Assembly (NCBI GenBank): GCA_947503965.1
Contig: CANNFU010000010.1
Location: forward strand, 62,001 to 126,000
Reading direction: 5' to 3'
DNA length: 64,000 nt
Source: an uncultured Paracoccaceae bacterium
Lineage (GTDB): Bacteria > Pseudomonadota > Alphaproteobacteria > Rhodobacterales > Rhodobacteraceae
Shown one piece after another: positions 36,162-45,028 of the stretch. A model generated the notes under the pieces. The model had not been told where the DNA came from, ran no database searches, and worked only from the letters and a program-made list of their open reading frames with translations. Made by a program: the position numbers and the translations under genes. Within the stretch, counting starts at the first letter, position 1; every line of letters starts with the position of its first letter.

Positions 36162-37019
36162 TTATGCTGCGGACGCTCCGTTGATTGAGGTGTTGATTGA
36201 GACATCCGCGCCGAGTTCTTCCCAGTAGGAGAGCTCTGCAAGGACGTCGGAGGCGTGGTCGCGAACACAGTTGATCGCGTCTTGTCCCAGGACTAATCGA
36301 AGTGGCGGCGTTTCTGACGCAATGACGGTCGCGATCGCCTTTGCCGCCTTGGTGGGGTCACCACTTTGGAGGCCATGCATGCTGTAGGCGAAGTCACGCG
36401 TAGGACCTACGATGCCTTTGTATGGTTCCAGGGTTGGGAGGTGGACCATAGCGTCGGGCGCGGCAAAGTTGGTGCGAAATGCGCCTGGCTCGACTATCAT
36501 GACTTTCATTCCAAAAGGGGCGACCTCTTGCGCAAGTGCTTCCGATGCACCCTCAAGCGCGAACTTCGAAGCGGAATAGGCACCAAACCCGGAAAACGAC
36601 ATCTGCCCGCCCATCGATGACATCATCACAATCGTACCGCTGCGCTGCGCCCGCATGTGCGGCAGTGCGGCTCGTGTGATGGTCATCGCGGCGAAGAAAT
36701 TTGTCTCCATCACGTGGCGGAGGTCTTCGTCGCTGGTCTCTTCTAGGGCTCCGACCATTCCGAAACCGGCGTTATTGACAAGAACGTCAATCCCAGTGAA
36801 CCGATCCACGGTTGCCTGAATGGCTTGAGTGACTTGCGCGTCATTAGTGACATCCGCGACAAGGGCCATTGCCCGATCTGGCGATTTCGCAACAAGCGTT
36901 TCCAAACCCTCCGACCGGCGTGCAAGGCCGACGACATTGTTACCCTCAGCGAGTGCGTACTCCGCCATCGCAAGGCCAAAGCCCGAAGATGCGCCTGTGA
37001 TGAACCATGTTTGTGCCAT
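36162..37019 (-). CDS. SDR-family oxidoreductase
   Basis: 285 residues, classical SDR. TGASSGFG is near residue 8, NNAGFG in the middle, and YSASKFALEG holds the catalytic Tyr and Lys. The C-terminal extension resembles that of retinol/17-beta-hydroxysteroid-type SDRs. NADP preference is plausible from the Arg after the second strand (LARRSEG). It lies 32 bp after the NTF2 gene in a five-gene operon. Confidence 0.9.
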   Translation of the reverse strand: MAQTWFITGASSGFGLAMAEYALAEGNNVVGLARRSEGLETLVAKSPDRAMALVADVTNDAQVTQAIQATVDRFTGIDVLVNNAGFGMVGALEETSDEDLRHVMETNFFAAMTITRAALPHMRAQRSGTIVMMSSMGGQMSFSGFGAYSASKFALEGASEALAQEVAPFGMKVMIVEPGAFRTNFAAPDAMVHLPTLEPYKGIVGPTRDFAYSMHGLQSGDPTKAAKAIATVIASETPPLRLVLGQDAINCVRDHASDVLAELSYWEELGADVSINTSINGASAA

Positions 37020-37051
37020 GACGGAATTCCTTGTGTTTCACTTCGGCCGGG

Positions 37052-37558
37052 TCAGTTGCCTGCCCCCGCGCGTTCCGCCGCGATACCGACCAATCCGCGG
37101 TCTCCGGTTTCCCAAAGGGCCGTCATGGTCAGCGACGAGACCTTCCAGTCTCCGTCCTGGAGGATCAGCTCATACGCATAGCGTCCGCCAAGGACCCAAA
37201 GATCGGCATTAATGCGATGCGTCGCCGTGAAGTCAGCTTCAGCAGTGGCGTAAGCCGCATCAAGCGTCGTAATAGTGCGGTTCGTCACCATGTGATGAGT
37301 CACATCAAACCCCGGAAGGAACCCGGACCACCCTGCGATGACATCGTCTGCAGTCTGGGTTGCAGGACCACCTCCCCAAAGACTTGTGTAGTCCAGTGTC
37401 ACCTCATCCGCGAAGGCGGCGCGCACGCGGTCCCAATCGTGTCGATCGGCACCGGCGGCGATGGATGTGATGGCGTCAAATATGCCGGGTGTTTCGTCAG
37501 CGTAAGAGGGTGAAGCAAAGGCAACACCGGCGGCGGTAATGGCGGCGATGGGTTTCAT
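37052..37558 (-). CDS. Exported NTF2-like (SnoaL) protein
   Basis: 168 residues. The signal peptide is residues 1-20 (cleavage near SPSYA). The mature part has the SnoaL pattern: an N-terminal helix, VRAAFADEVTLDYTSLWGGG, then TTLDAAYATAEADFTATHRI strands. It is periplasmic, with ligand or substrate unknown. It sits between the FGE-like and SDR genes with short gaps. Confidence 0.8.
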   Translation of the reverse strand: MKPIAAITAAGVAFASPSYADETPGIFDAITSIAAGADRHDWDRVRAAFADEVTLDYTSLWGGGPATQTADDVIAGWSGFLPGFDVTHHMVTNRTITTLDAAYATAEADFTATHRINADLWVLGGRYAYELILQDGDWKVSSLTMTALWETGDRGLVGIAAERAGAGN

Positions 37559-37609
37559 AGTATCTTTCCTTTCGATGTGTATTGCTTGAACGTTGAGGTT
37601 GGCTGGTTG

Positions 37610-38386
37610 CTACAGGTTGCGCGCCAGTCGAAAGCCAAGATCGGGTGCATGCGGAGACGGTGCATGTCGCAGTTCTGCACTCCGGTTGGTCGTTCGTGCG
37701 CGATTGGGATCGTAGGCAAAGCTGCCTCCCCGAGACCCGCGGCGCGCCCCGGTTTCGGGACCAGTTGGGTCGATTTCTGCCGCGTCTGGATAGGGAGCGT
37801 AGACGTCCCAGACCCATTCCCAAACATTGCCGCTCATATCGTGTAGGCCGAGCTCGTTGGGGGCCAGTTGTCCGACAGGCTGCGGGCTTGAAGCTGTGTC
37901 CTGGAACCAGCCGACGAGTCTGAGTTCATCACTGCCAGAGAAGAGAAAACCCTCGCTCTCGACGCCACCGCGGGCCGCAAATTCCCACTCGGCTTCTGTC
38001 GGCAAACGGTATCCATCCGCAGTCCAATCGACCTCGACGGTGCCGTCCGTGATCGTATAAACCGGTGCCAATCCTTCGCGAAAACTCAGCGCATTGGCAA
38101 AGGCGACCGCATCGCGCCATGAGACTTGAGTGACGGGCAAATCCAGATCGGTGTCGGCCGCACCCGGGACTTCGCCCATCACAGTTAGAAACTCCCAGCG
38201 TGTGACTTCGAATTTTCCGATCTGAAATCCACTCACGGTAACTTGCTGCGTATTGCGCTCGTCGCGTTCACCGGCGAGCGCCCCCCGTTCGAAAGTGCCG
38301 CCCTGGATCGCTATCATATGAGGCGCATCGGACCAGGCGGGATTTGCCAGGACGGCGGCGCAAGTAAGAGTAAGAAGACGCAACAT
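37610..38386 (-). CDS. Exported FGE-sulfatase-like (SUMF1) domain protein lacking catalytic Cys
   Basis: 258 residues. The signal peptide is residues 1-19 (cleavage after NPAWS). The FGE fold is recognised by RLPTEAEWEFAARGG, LGLHDMSGNVWEWVWDVY and the C-terminal LGFRLAR. Formylglycine-generating enzymes use Cys residues near the C-terminus, but here the only Cys is in the signal peptide, so sulfatase activation is unlikely. Members of this fold also bind ligands or act in other oxidative chemistry. Confidence 0.82.
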   Translation of the reverse strand: MLRLLTLTCAAVLANPAWSDAPHMIAIQGGTFERGALAGERDERNTQQVTVSGFQIGKFEVTRWEFLTVMGEVPGAADTDLDLPVTQVSWRDAVAFANALSFREGLAPVYTITDGTVEVDWTADGYRLPTEAEWEFAARGGVESEGFLFSGSDELRLVGWFQDTASSPQPVGQLAPNELGLHDMSGNVWEWVWDVYAPYPDAAEIDPTGPETGARRGSRGGSFAYDPNRARTTNRSAELRHAPSPHAPDLGFRLARNL

Positions 38387-38464
38387 CTGAATAATCCGTC
38401 ATAGATTGGGTTAAGGGAAATCGGCACGGGGGCGGGAGGGACCCCCGTGCCAAGGGCGGTCAGA

Positions 38465-39424
38465 TCAGCTGTCCTGACCGGGGGTTGCCGCGAAGTGCTG
38501 CGCGATCGTGTCCGCCGCGCGGTTGACGTCGTCGGGGTTGTCGTAGAAGTCGAACTGCGTCACATCTTCAAGCATCTGGAGCGTAGCATCGCCGCTAAAA
38601 CCCTCGAGGAAAGTGCGCACACCTTGGGGAATAGCAGCCGACTCCGAGTGTACGATGGCCAGCGGCTGTGTCAGACGGCTTGGGTTGTCGGCAGGGTAAT
38701 AGGTCAACCAGCCTTCCCAACCCGCGTTGTTCCACTGGTTGTCGTAGGCAGGGATCGCGCCGCGCTCGGGATCGACATAATAGCCATCAAACGGCATCAA
38801 GACGCCTTCGGTACCAGTGGGTCCGGCTGCGGGAATGATTTGCCCTCCGGCCTGTTCGGCAGCGCGGCTGACTTCGATCAACCCTCTGACACCTTCTTCG
38901 CCGCCATAGACCGCGTTGACGATCTCTTCATTCTGGAGCCAGGGCGCAACAAGACCGATACGGTTTACAGTGTCGTTGCCAGCGACGGCATCCACCATGT
39001 ACCCGGCAGAAGCGCAAATTCCGAGAGCGTTGATCTGTGTGGCATCGACTTCGGGCAATGTTGCTACAAATGCGAATGCGGCCTCAATGTCGCTGATCTT
39101 TGCTTCAGGGCTCTCTACAAAACGAACATTCTGTGCAAGGTCGCCCGATTTGCCCCAGCCGCGAAAATCGAAGGTAAAGGCCGCAAAACCACGTTCTACC
39201 ATCTGCTCCGCATATATTGCTGGCATCTGTTCTTCAACGGTTGTCCAGGCGCCTGTCACAACGACGGTCGCAAGCGGCGAACCATCGTGACCTTCCGGCA
39301 GGTAGAGCGTGCCGGACAAGGTCGAACCTTCGTTCTCAAAAAATAGGGTTTGGGTTTCAACTTGAGCGATCGCAGCAGTTGAGGCCATCAACATCGCTGC
39401 AGTTGTCAAAGCGGTCATCTTCAT
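38465..39424 (-). CDS. Exported alpha/beta hydrolase
   Basis: 319 residues from the ATG at 39424 (AAGAGGAG upstream); the frame is open to 39487. The signal peptide is residues 1-20 (cleavage near AAIAQ). The nucleophile region reads GICASAGY, like the YcjY/peptidase S9-related esterases, with GWGKSGD in the cap region and a late His in the C-terminal helix. Its promoter region holds the AraC-type repeat at 39518. It is the first gene of the five-gene operon. Confidence 0.82.
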   Translation of the reverse strand: MKMTALTTAAMLMASTAAIAQVETQTLFFENEGSTLSGTLYLPEGHDGSPLATVVVTGAWTTVEEQMPAIYAEQMVERGFAAFTFDFRGWGKSGDLAQNVRFVESPEAKISDIEAAFAFVATLPEVDATQINALGICASAGYMVDAVAGNDTVNRIGLVAPWLQNEEIVNAVYGGEEGVRGLIEVSRAAEQAGGQIIPAAGPTGTEGVLMPFDGYYVDPERGAIPAYDNQWNNAGWEGWLTYYPADNPSRLTQPLAIVHSESAAIPQGVRTFLEGFSGDATLQMLEDVTQFDFYDNPDDVNRAADTIAQHFAATPGQDS

Positions 39425-39517
39425 TTGTCTGTCTCCTCTTAAACTCGTGGGGCAACTTGCCCGGTGAGACAAAAGATACGGCATCACGACCTTGATGAAT
39501 TGAAGAGGCTGCCAGAC

Positions 39518-39544
39518 TTTTTGAATATTCCAACTTGGCGCTCA
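39518..39544. promoter_or_regulatory. AraC-type site A, upstream of the hydrolase operon
   Basis: TTTTTGAATATTC followed by GGCGCTCA. The 27-bp block matches the block at 39942-39968 at 21 of 27 positions and has the same orientation. It lies 94-120 bp upstream of the hydrolase ATG, a common place for an AraC-family activator. The nearby AraC gene at 39974-40873 is the likely binder (inference). Confidence 0.5.
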
Positions 39545-39722
39545 CGAACGAAGGGCCGCAAAAAAGGCCACGCCTTCTTTCGGGAGTGACCTTGGGGGCG
39601 TCTAAGTGGAAGTTTCCGCTTTTTCTTGTTTTCAGGAAATCGGCAATCGCGCGAGGTCCGTGTCTGTGGTGCGGAGCACGACCGACTTTGAGGGCAGCTA
39701 CTTGCAAACAGAAAACGGCTGC

Positions 39723-39833
39723 TCAAATGCTGAAGACGATAAAGATGGATAGTGTCTGCAAGCCAATCAGCGCGGCAAGAACGGTAAGTGTCTTGAAAGC
39801 GGTGGGCAGAATTGAGGTATGTAGGTGTTTCAT
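39723..39833 (-). CDS. 36-residue single-pass membrane peptide
   Basis: An open frame of 36 codons plus stop, with GAGGGG six bases before the ATG. It begins MKHLHTSILPTAF and has one hydrophobic segment (LTVLAALIGLQTL onward, ending in IVF). It sits alone between the AraC gene and the hydrolase operon, with AraC-type site B 109-135 bp upstream, matching the spacing of site A to the hydrolase. Too short for family assignment. The shared upstream site is the main reason to call it real. Confidence 0.5.
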   Translation of the reverse strand: MKHLHTSILPTAFKTLTVLAALIGLQTLSIFIVFSI

Positions 39834-39941
39834 GTTGAACCCCTCGTTGGTCATTGGATCAAAAAACGGCGGCGTCATTTTCCGGCCTTGATCCACAATC
39901 TAAAGAGCCTCGCGCTGAGTGGATTGAAGCACTGAACTTCT

Positions 39942-39968
39942 TTTTTGAAAATTCTGATTGGGCGCTGA
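39942..39968. promoter_or_regulatory. AraC-type site B, upstream of the small membrane peptide
   Basis: TTTTTGAAAATTC followed by GGCGCTGA. See site A at 39518-39544 for the alignment. It begins at the 3' end of the AraC gene (stop at 39974) and lies upstream of the 36-residue frame, so it could also be an autoregulatory or roadblock site. Confidence 0.45.
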
Positions 39969-39973
39969 AAGGA

Positions 39974-40873
39974 TCAGCCCGCCCCAGCCATCTGAAGTGT
40001 TGCGCGATGCGCTGAGGGCGTATGCCCAGTGAGCTGCTTGAACGTTCGTGTGAAATGGGCCTGATCGGCAAAGCCGCAATCAAGGGCGATTTCCCCCAGT
40101 GACAAGCTATTATCTTCCATCCGGCGCATGGCTTGCTCGACCCGATAGGACAGGACAAACTGCATCGGTGATTTGCCCATCACCTCCTTGAACACCCGAG
40201 TGAAGTGCGACGTCGACATGCCTACTTCCGACGAGAGATCGTCCAGCACGATTGTTCTGTCCAGATTGGCTCTGACAAACAACAGCACCTTTCGATAGTG
40301 GGCAGACGTGAACCGCGACGACAGAGCGACCTCCTCCGGTCTGCGTTGGCCATATTTCTGTAGGAGTTTTACGAGAAACACGCGCGCCATCGCTTCAAAC
40401 ATCACGGTCGACGTCATCTCTCCTGCGTCGATGCTGTCTCTCAACATCACACCGGCGGTGCACAAATCTGCGTCCGAGAACTGTGGGAGGTTCTCAAATT
40501 GGTTCTCGGAGAGAAGCATCCCAAGTTCTCGTTCCGCAAAAGTTTCTACCGCGGCAGGCTCCAACGTCACGACGATAACGTCGGACTGTTCGAACCAACG
40601 CCATCCTGATCTGACACCAGCAGGTGTGAAGACAATGTCGTTCTTGCGAAACTCAAAGTCACGAAGTTCACCGTTTCTGTGGTTCTGGAGGCGCTGCGGT
40701 TCTTCCTTTAAGTTGAGAAGTAGATGATGCTCAATAAAAACGTCTTCGGGCATCAAATCTGGGGGTGCTTGAAAGTACTGGACCGACATGAGGCGTGCGG
40801 CTGAAACGTGCGCGATTCCGTCGCTGTCGATCAATGGCAAAGATGGATATATGTCACGATAGCGTTTTGGCAT
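39974..40873 (-). CDS. AraC-family regulator
   Basis: 299 residues. The C-terminal two-helix-turn-helix domain covers roughly residues 195-295 (LDDLSSEVGMSTSHFTRVFK and LGEIALDCGFADQAHFTRTF). The N-terminal cupin-like sensor is about 180 residues. It lies upstream, on the same strand, of the operon it probably controls (39424-34953). Confidence 0.9.
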   Translation of the reverse strand: MPKRYRDIYPSLPLIDSDGIAHVSAARLMSVQYFQAPPDLMPEDVFIEHHLLLNLKEEPQRLQNHRNGELRDFEFRKNDIVFTPAGVRSGWRWFEQSDVIVVTLEPAAVETFAERELGMLLSENQFENLPQFSDADLCTAGVMLRDSIDAGEMTSTVMFEAMARVFLVKLLQKYGQRRPEEVALSSRFTSAHYRKVLLFVRANLDRTIVLDDLSSEVGMSTSHFTRVFKEVMGKSPMQFVLSYRVEQAMRRMEDNSLSLGEIALDCGFADQAHFTRTFKQLTGHTPSAHRATLQMAGAG

Positions 40874-41093
40874 GTTGTGGACCTTCCTGGGAGCTGGTAG
40901 TGCGAGGCATTGGCCATCAGCCGTTTAATGAATTTGACATGCCGTAGTAGTTGGCAACATTCGATCAAGTTGAGGAATTGGGAAACCAATTTCTTATACC
41001 TTGTATTAGATGGCGAAACGCTTGATCGCAGAAAATCAGCAGAGATCTTCTTGTTCACTGTGCATTGGCGCAGGCACCCCTCCACTAATCGTA

Positions 41094-42281
41094 TCATTGG
41101 ATTTGTTCGACCAGTGTCAGTCGGTCCGGCATTTGCCAGGACTCTACAATGGCCCCGTCCTCAAGACGGTGCACGGCAATCGCGGAGAACTCCACGGAGC
41201 GGCCGGTGGCGGGGTAGCCGAATACGTCGCCGGTATGAGTGCCGCGAAGTGTGCCAATCACGGTTACCACGTCGTCGGCGAAGTGCAGGCTGTCGATAGT
41301 GAAGGTGATGTCGGGGATACCGGCCATGTAATCGGCAATCTCGTCGAGATAACTGTCGATGTCGCGCGTTGGCCGCGACGGCGACTCGCCGTGCACGAAC
41401 CAGTCCTCGCCAAGCGTCCCTTCGAAAAGATCGTCGTCACGGGCGTTCAATGCCGCGTAGTAGCGCTCAACCATGTCAAAGGCACGCTCTTCCCCCAAGA
41501 GTGGAGATGCGAGCGCATCAGCAAAATGACCAACGTCCGGTGACGCCGATCGTAGACGAAGGTAGCCCAGCACGAGATTGTCACGCTTGGGATCAATCAC
41601 GAGGATCTCACCTTCGAAGATACGAAATTGCGTCAGTTCTTCAATGTTCGTGTAGTGAGAAATCAGAAGCAGTGGCCCTGACCTTTCGGGATCGCCTTCC
41701 CACGCTGCAATACGCTCACGGAGGGGAGTGACATCCGGACTTCCTTGTAGGGACAGCAGCAAGTTCAGGTCGGACGTGGTCTCGACCGGCATCGCGTCGG
41801 CCACGGCGGGATCGACCTCGCGCATGCCAGACAGAAAGCTTTCGACAGTCTGCTGGTTGCGACACCATTCGCTCACAACAATACGTGCTGGAATCAGACC
41901 GTTCGAGGCGAAAAGCGCGCCCATGTCGGTCATGTTTTCGCGTCCCTCAGGTGACATGATCCGTTGGTTGGCACAGTCCGTGGGCGCCACGTTCGGCTCG
42001 TCGAGACGCGACCAGTCCGTTGGCCCGTGGCGCATCAAGTAGACGACATCACTCCGCCCAAATATGTCGACCAGCGCTTGGTATGGCTCGAAACGCAGCC
42101 GGTCATTCACTTGGCGCGGACCAACGGCGTCTACCGACATTGCCATCTCCCCCATGTGGGTGGAGATCTGGACTGCGTTCGGCGCCGTGCCTTCTTGCGC
42201 GAGAGCAGGAAACGATGAGAACGAAATGGTGAGGCAGAAGGTAAGAACTGCCCGGAGGTTTGGAACGGTATGGCGTGTCAA
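41094..42281 (-). CDS. Exported histidine phosphatase-NTF2 fusion (cassette copy 1)
   Basis: 395 residues from a TTG start (AAGGAAT about 10 nt upstream). The signal peptide ends near FPALA. A histidine-phosphatase domain follows with catalytic MRHGPTDW, the Glu in VVSEWCRNQQT, and a second His in LLISHYTNIEE. Residues ~270-390 are a SnoaL/NTF2-like domain (MVERYYAALNARDDD, then FSAIAVHRLEDG). It is thus a secreted or periplasmic phosphohydrolase with a small-molecule-binding module. A paralogue with the same architecture is at 57342. It lies downstream of the 93-residue gene at 42409. Confidence 0.85.
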   Translation of the reverse strand: MTRHTVPNLRAVLTFCLTISFSSFPALAQEGTAPNAVQISTHMGEMAMSVDAVGPRQVNDRLRFEPYQALVDIFGRSDVVYLMRHGPTDWSRLDEPNVAPTDCANQRIMSPEGRENMTDMGALFASNGLIPARIVVSEWCRNQQTVESFLSGMREVDPAVADAMPVETTSDLNLLLSLQGSPDVTPLRERIAAWEGDPERSGPLLLISHYTNIEELTQFRIFEGEILVIDPKRDNLVLGYLRLRSASPDVGHFADALASPLLGEERAFDMVERYYAALNARDDDLFEGTLGEDWFVHGESPSRPTRDIDSYLDEIADYMAGIPDITFTIDSLHFADDVVTVIGTLRGTHTGDVFGYPATGRSVEFSAIAVHRLEDGAIVESWQMPDRLTLVEQIQ

Positions 42282-42373
42282 CGGAACGATTCCTTATTGC
42301 AGAGAGGACGCTTAGAACGGTGGCAGTTCGCTACTGCTGTGTAGACTGCGGCATTGAAACCTAGAGGCAGAAA

Positions 42374-42396
42374 CCGCCTGGCAGAAAGCCAGGCGG
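42374..42396. terminator. Hairpin between the small gene and the phosphatase (copy 1)
   Basis: CCGCCTGGC-AGAAA-GCCAGGCGG, a perfect 9-bp stem with a 5-nt loop. On the - strand it is followed by only a short T-run (TTTCTG). It lies 13 bp after the 93-residue gene, so it could attenuate transcription into the phosphatase or stabilise the small-gene mRNA. Confidence 0.55.
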
Positions 42397-42408
42397 CGTT
42401 TTCACATC

Positions 42409-42690
42409 TCATTCACTGGGCGGACGCCACCGATTGAGTGCTGCCTGGATGCCGCCTCTAACGGTTCCAGCTCGCTCATCATCGTTCCTTGCGACATCAA
42501 CGATTTCTGCGATCGCAGAAAGACTGAGCGTTGTCGGGTCAACATCCTCGAAGCCATTATCGTCAAGAATGCGATCTGCGCTCCGCTCAAGCGAACTAAG
42601 GCTCGCTTGCATGCCTTCAAAATCAACTCCCTGTGCTTGAGCGGTCAGCGGCAGGGCCATCGCTGCGGCAATCAAAAGGTTCTTGGTCAT
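42409..42690 (-). CDS. 93-residue secreted protein (cassette copy 1), family unknown
   Basis: 93 residues, signal peptide 1-20 (cleavage near LTAQAQ). The mature part is mostly helical with the core DRILDDNGFEDVDPTTLSL and VARNDDERAG. Two paralogues exist in the window, at 56999 and 60297. The mature region differs from copy 2 at only 3 of 68 positions, while signal regions diverge. The RBS is AAAGGAAA. DDNG...D recalls a calcium loop but is not a full EF-hand. It is paired with the exported phosphatase downstream. Function unknown. Confidence 0.8.
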   Translation of the reverse strand: MTKNLLIAAAMALPLTAQAQGVDFEGMQASLSSLERSADRILDDNGFEDVDPTTLSLSAIAEIVDVARNDDERAGTVRGGIQAALNRWRPPSE

Positions 42691-42837
42691 CAGTAGTTTC
42701 CTTTCTTTGGGCCGATACTGCCCTCATCACAAGGGCTCGGCATTTACGGCGACAAACTCGCCTGTGATCGACCAATCGTTTCGTCATGACTGGATCGAAT
42801 TCTGTGGAAGTGGATGGATGGAACCGGCACAACGCAG

Positions 42838-43980
42838 TCACGCATCCGACGCCTCGGTACCGTTCCACTCTTCCACGATGGGCGGGGCCCGCTCGCCTTG
42901 CACCTCGATGGCATCAAGCGCCGAGGTCAGTTCGACCAACTCATCAGCAGTGAGTATGACCTGCGTTGCTCGAGCATTCTCGCGCATGTGCTGAAGGTTC
43001 GTCGTGCCAGGGATCGGTACGACATCCGGTCCCTGCGCCATGAGATAGGCCAGTGAGATTTGCCCGGGCGTTGCCCCCTTCCGTGCAGCCCAGTCGCGGG
43101 CAACCTCCACCAACCTGAGGTTGGGCTCGCGGTTTTCGGGGTCCATGCGGGTAGTGTTGGCGCGATAGTCGGTAGGGACAAATTGGGTGGACATATCGAT
43201 CGCTCCGGTCATGAAGCCGTAGCCGAGGGGCGCGAACGGAACAAAACCGATGCCGAGTTCTCTGCAAAGCGGCAGAACGTCGGTCTCGACGTTACGAAAC
43301 AGCACGGAGTACTCGTTCTGCACAGCAGCGAGTGGCCTTTCGGCGTGCGCGAGGCGTAGGGTGGACAGTCCCGGTTCACTGAGGCCCCAGTGCAGCACTT
43401 TTCCCTCGTCGATCAGTTCCCCGACGACCCCCGCCACGTCGGCGATGGGCACATCTGGGTCAACCCGGTGCTGATAGAGCAAATCGACCCGATCGGTATT
43501 CAGGCGCTGCAATGACCCTTCGACCGCACGTTTGATATGGTCAGGACGACTGTTAAGGCCGCCGAAGAACTCGCCCGTTTGCAGATCCAAGTCGAAGCCA
43601 AATTTCGTTGTGATCTGAACATCATTCCGGAAAGAAGAAATCGCTTCGCCCAGAATGCGTTCACACTCGTGAGGACCGTAAAACTCCGCGCAATCAAAAA
43701 AAGTCACGCCTTGGTCGTACGCGGCGCGTATCAGATCGACTTGCGCATCCCGGTTGGGGATAAGCGTTGGAAAGGTGCGGGCATTGTTCTGCACCCCAAG
43801 CCCGATCTCGGAAACTTGCAGCCCGCCGAGGTTTCGTCGCCCGGGCGGCGGGGCTGCGCCTGGCGTCGTGGATTGCGCATGCGCACCGCCCCCAATAGCG
43901 ACGGTGGTCGCCGCTGCAACAGCTCCTATGGCCCCGGCGGTAAGAAGTGTGCGGCGGGTGGTATCGATTGGATCGGTCAT
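42838..43980 (-). CDS. Tat-exported aldo/keto reductase
   Basis: 380 residues from the ATG at 43980 (AAGGGAGA upstream). A twin-arginine signal (TTRRTLLTAG) precedes an AKR domain with VTFFDCAEFYGPHECERILG (catalytic Asp and Tyr), ITTKFGFD (Lys), LLYQHRVDP (His) and VVPIPGTTNLQHM (cofactor site). NADPH is cytosolic, so an exported AKR is odd; it may fold with its cofactor before Tat export. It follows the SDR at 44035 by 54 bp. Confidence 0.88.
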   Translation of the reverse strand: MTDPIDTTRRTLLTAGAIGAVAAATTVAIGGGAHAQSTTPGAAPPPGRRNLGGLQVSEIGLGVQNNARTFPTLIPNRDAQVDLIRAAYDQGVTFFDCAEFYGPHECERILGEAISSFRNDVQITTKFGFDLDLQTGEFFGGLNSRPDHIKRAVEGSLQRLNTDRVDLLYQHRVDPDVPIADVAGVVGELIDEGKVLHWGLSEPGLSTLRLAHAERPLAAVQNEYSVLFRNVETDVLPLCRELGIGFVPFAPLGYGFMTGAIDMSTQFVPTDYRANTTRMDPENREPNLRLVEVARDWAARKGATPGQISLAYLMAQGPDVVPIPGTTNLQHMRENARATQVILTADELVELTSALDAIEVQGERAPPIVEEWNGTEASDA

Positions 43981-44034
43981 GAGGTCTCCCTTTCTGTTCG
44001 TTTCATTCATTGTTGTTCCTGTCTGAACTGGCTT

Positions 44035-44730
44035 TCACCAAGCGATCGGTTTGCCGTCGCGGAAGAAGCCTGAGGTGGGACCACCTGCCGGTAGGGTCGC
44101 AGCCCAGACGATACTCGCCGCCCCTTCAGCCACCGGGCGGCCTCCGCCGCCCATGTCGGTCGCTACCCAGCCGGGGCAGACGGCATTGACTAGGGTGCCC
44201 TGTGGCTTGAGGTCCGCAGCAAGCTGGCGCGTCAGCGCATTGAGTGCGGCCTTGGATGTCGCATAGCCCGGAGTTCCTGAGCCCATATCGGTCAGCGATC
44301 CCGCGCCGGACGACACGTTTACGATTACGGAATGCGGTTGCTCGCCCAGCAAGCGGAATGCGGTACGTGCCACGCGCCATGCGCCAAAGAAGTTGGTTTG
44401 GAAGATCTTTTGCACCCGGTCGAGATCTGCGGTCGCAGGGCGCTGGTCGCTATCATAGTCGACGCCCGCATTGTTCACGAGGATTGACAGGCCATCGCCA
44501 GACAGACCGACATCTTCGAAGGCAACCTCGACGCTTTCCTCACTTGTAACGTCGATCTCAATGGGTTTAGCGGCTTTGCCGAGCGCCTTGCTCGCAGCTT
44601 TCGCCTTATCTAGCGACCGGGCTGAGACCCAAACGGTCCAACCCTTCGCAATCAACTGGCGCGCCGTCTCATATCCCAATCCTCGATTGGCCCCGGTCAC
44701 CAAAGCAGTTTTGACGTCATTCTCCGCCAT
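44035..44730 (-). CDS. SDR-family oxidoreductase
   Basis: 231 residues from the ATG at 44730 (GAAGGTG upstream; a GTG just before it is possible). It has TGANRGLGYETAR, VNNAG and YATSKAALNAL with catalytic Tyr and Lys, ending NAVCPGWVATDMGG, the carbonyl-reductase-like SDR form. It leads a two-gene transcript with the Tat-exported aldo/keto reductase. Confidence 0.9.
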   Translation of the reverse strand: MAENDVKTALVTGANRGLGYETARQLIAKGWTVWVSARSLDKAKAASKALGKAAKPIEIDVTSEESVEVAFEDVGLSGDGLSILVNNAGVDYDSDQRPATADLDRVQKIFQTNFFGAWRVARTAFRLLGEQPHSVIVNVSSGAGSLTDMGSGTPGYATSKAALNALTRQLAADLKPQGTLVNAVCPGWVATDMGGGGRPVAEGAASIVWAATLPAGGPTSGFFRDGKPIAW

Positions 44731-44876
44731 CACCTTCGTCCTGCCAACAAGGGATCGCTTGCTGCGTTATCGGTTCCTTCAGCTACGATGGACAAAGACG
44801 TGGGCGTCATACAGATCTCCTGTTCCCTAACAGGTTAGGAGATCATTCAGCCTCGATCTTGACGATACCTCTGCAG

Positions 44877-44902
44877 TTTTTGAACAATCCTGCTATCTGG
44901 AA
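44877..44902. promoter_or_regulatory. Possible AraC-type half-site upstream of the SDR-AKR operon
   Basis: TTTTTGAACAATCC matches the left half of sites A and B near 39518 and 39942; the right half does not. It lies about 150 bp upstream of the SDR ATG and after the stop of an AraC gene, as site B does. It is weak on its own. Confidence 0.25.
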
Positions 44903-45028
44903 CCGGCGAGCCCGAAGAAATAGAAGGTTAGGTCAGTTTTTCGCGAAAGTTGCGTTGCTGTTATCTGAACTGGTGCAAGAGGTGCATGAATTGGCAGCGC
45001 CTCTCAGGAACAAACTCCCGAGCGCAAA

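Noticed and set aside
37610..38386. Annotating this as a true formylglycine-generating enzyme
   Set aside because: The catalytic Cys residues are absent.
40975..40990. AATTGG-GAAA-CCAATT repeat upstream of an AraC gene
   Set aside because: Only 6-bp AT-rich arms, no second copy found and no clear link to a promoter.
42440..42580. EF-hand calcium site in the 93-residue proteins
   Set aside because: DxNG is present, but the 12-residue loop lacks the ligands at the other positions.
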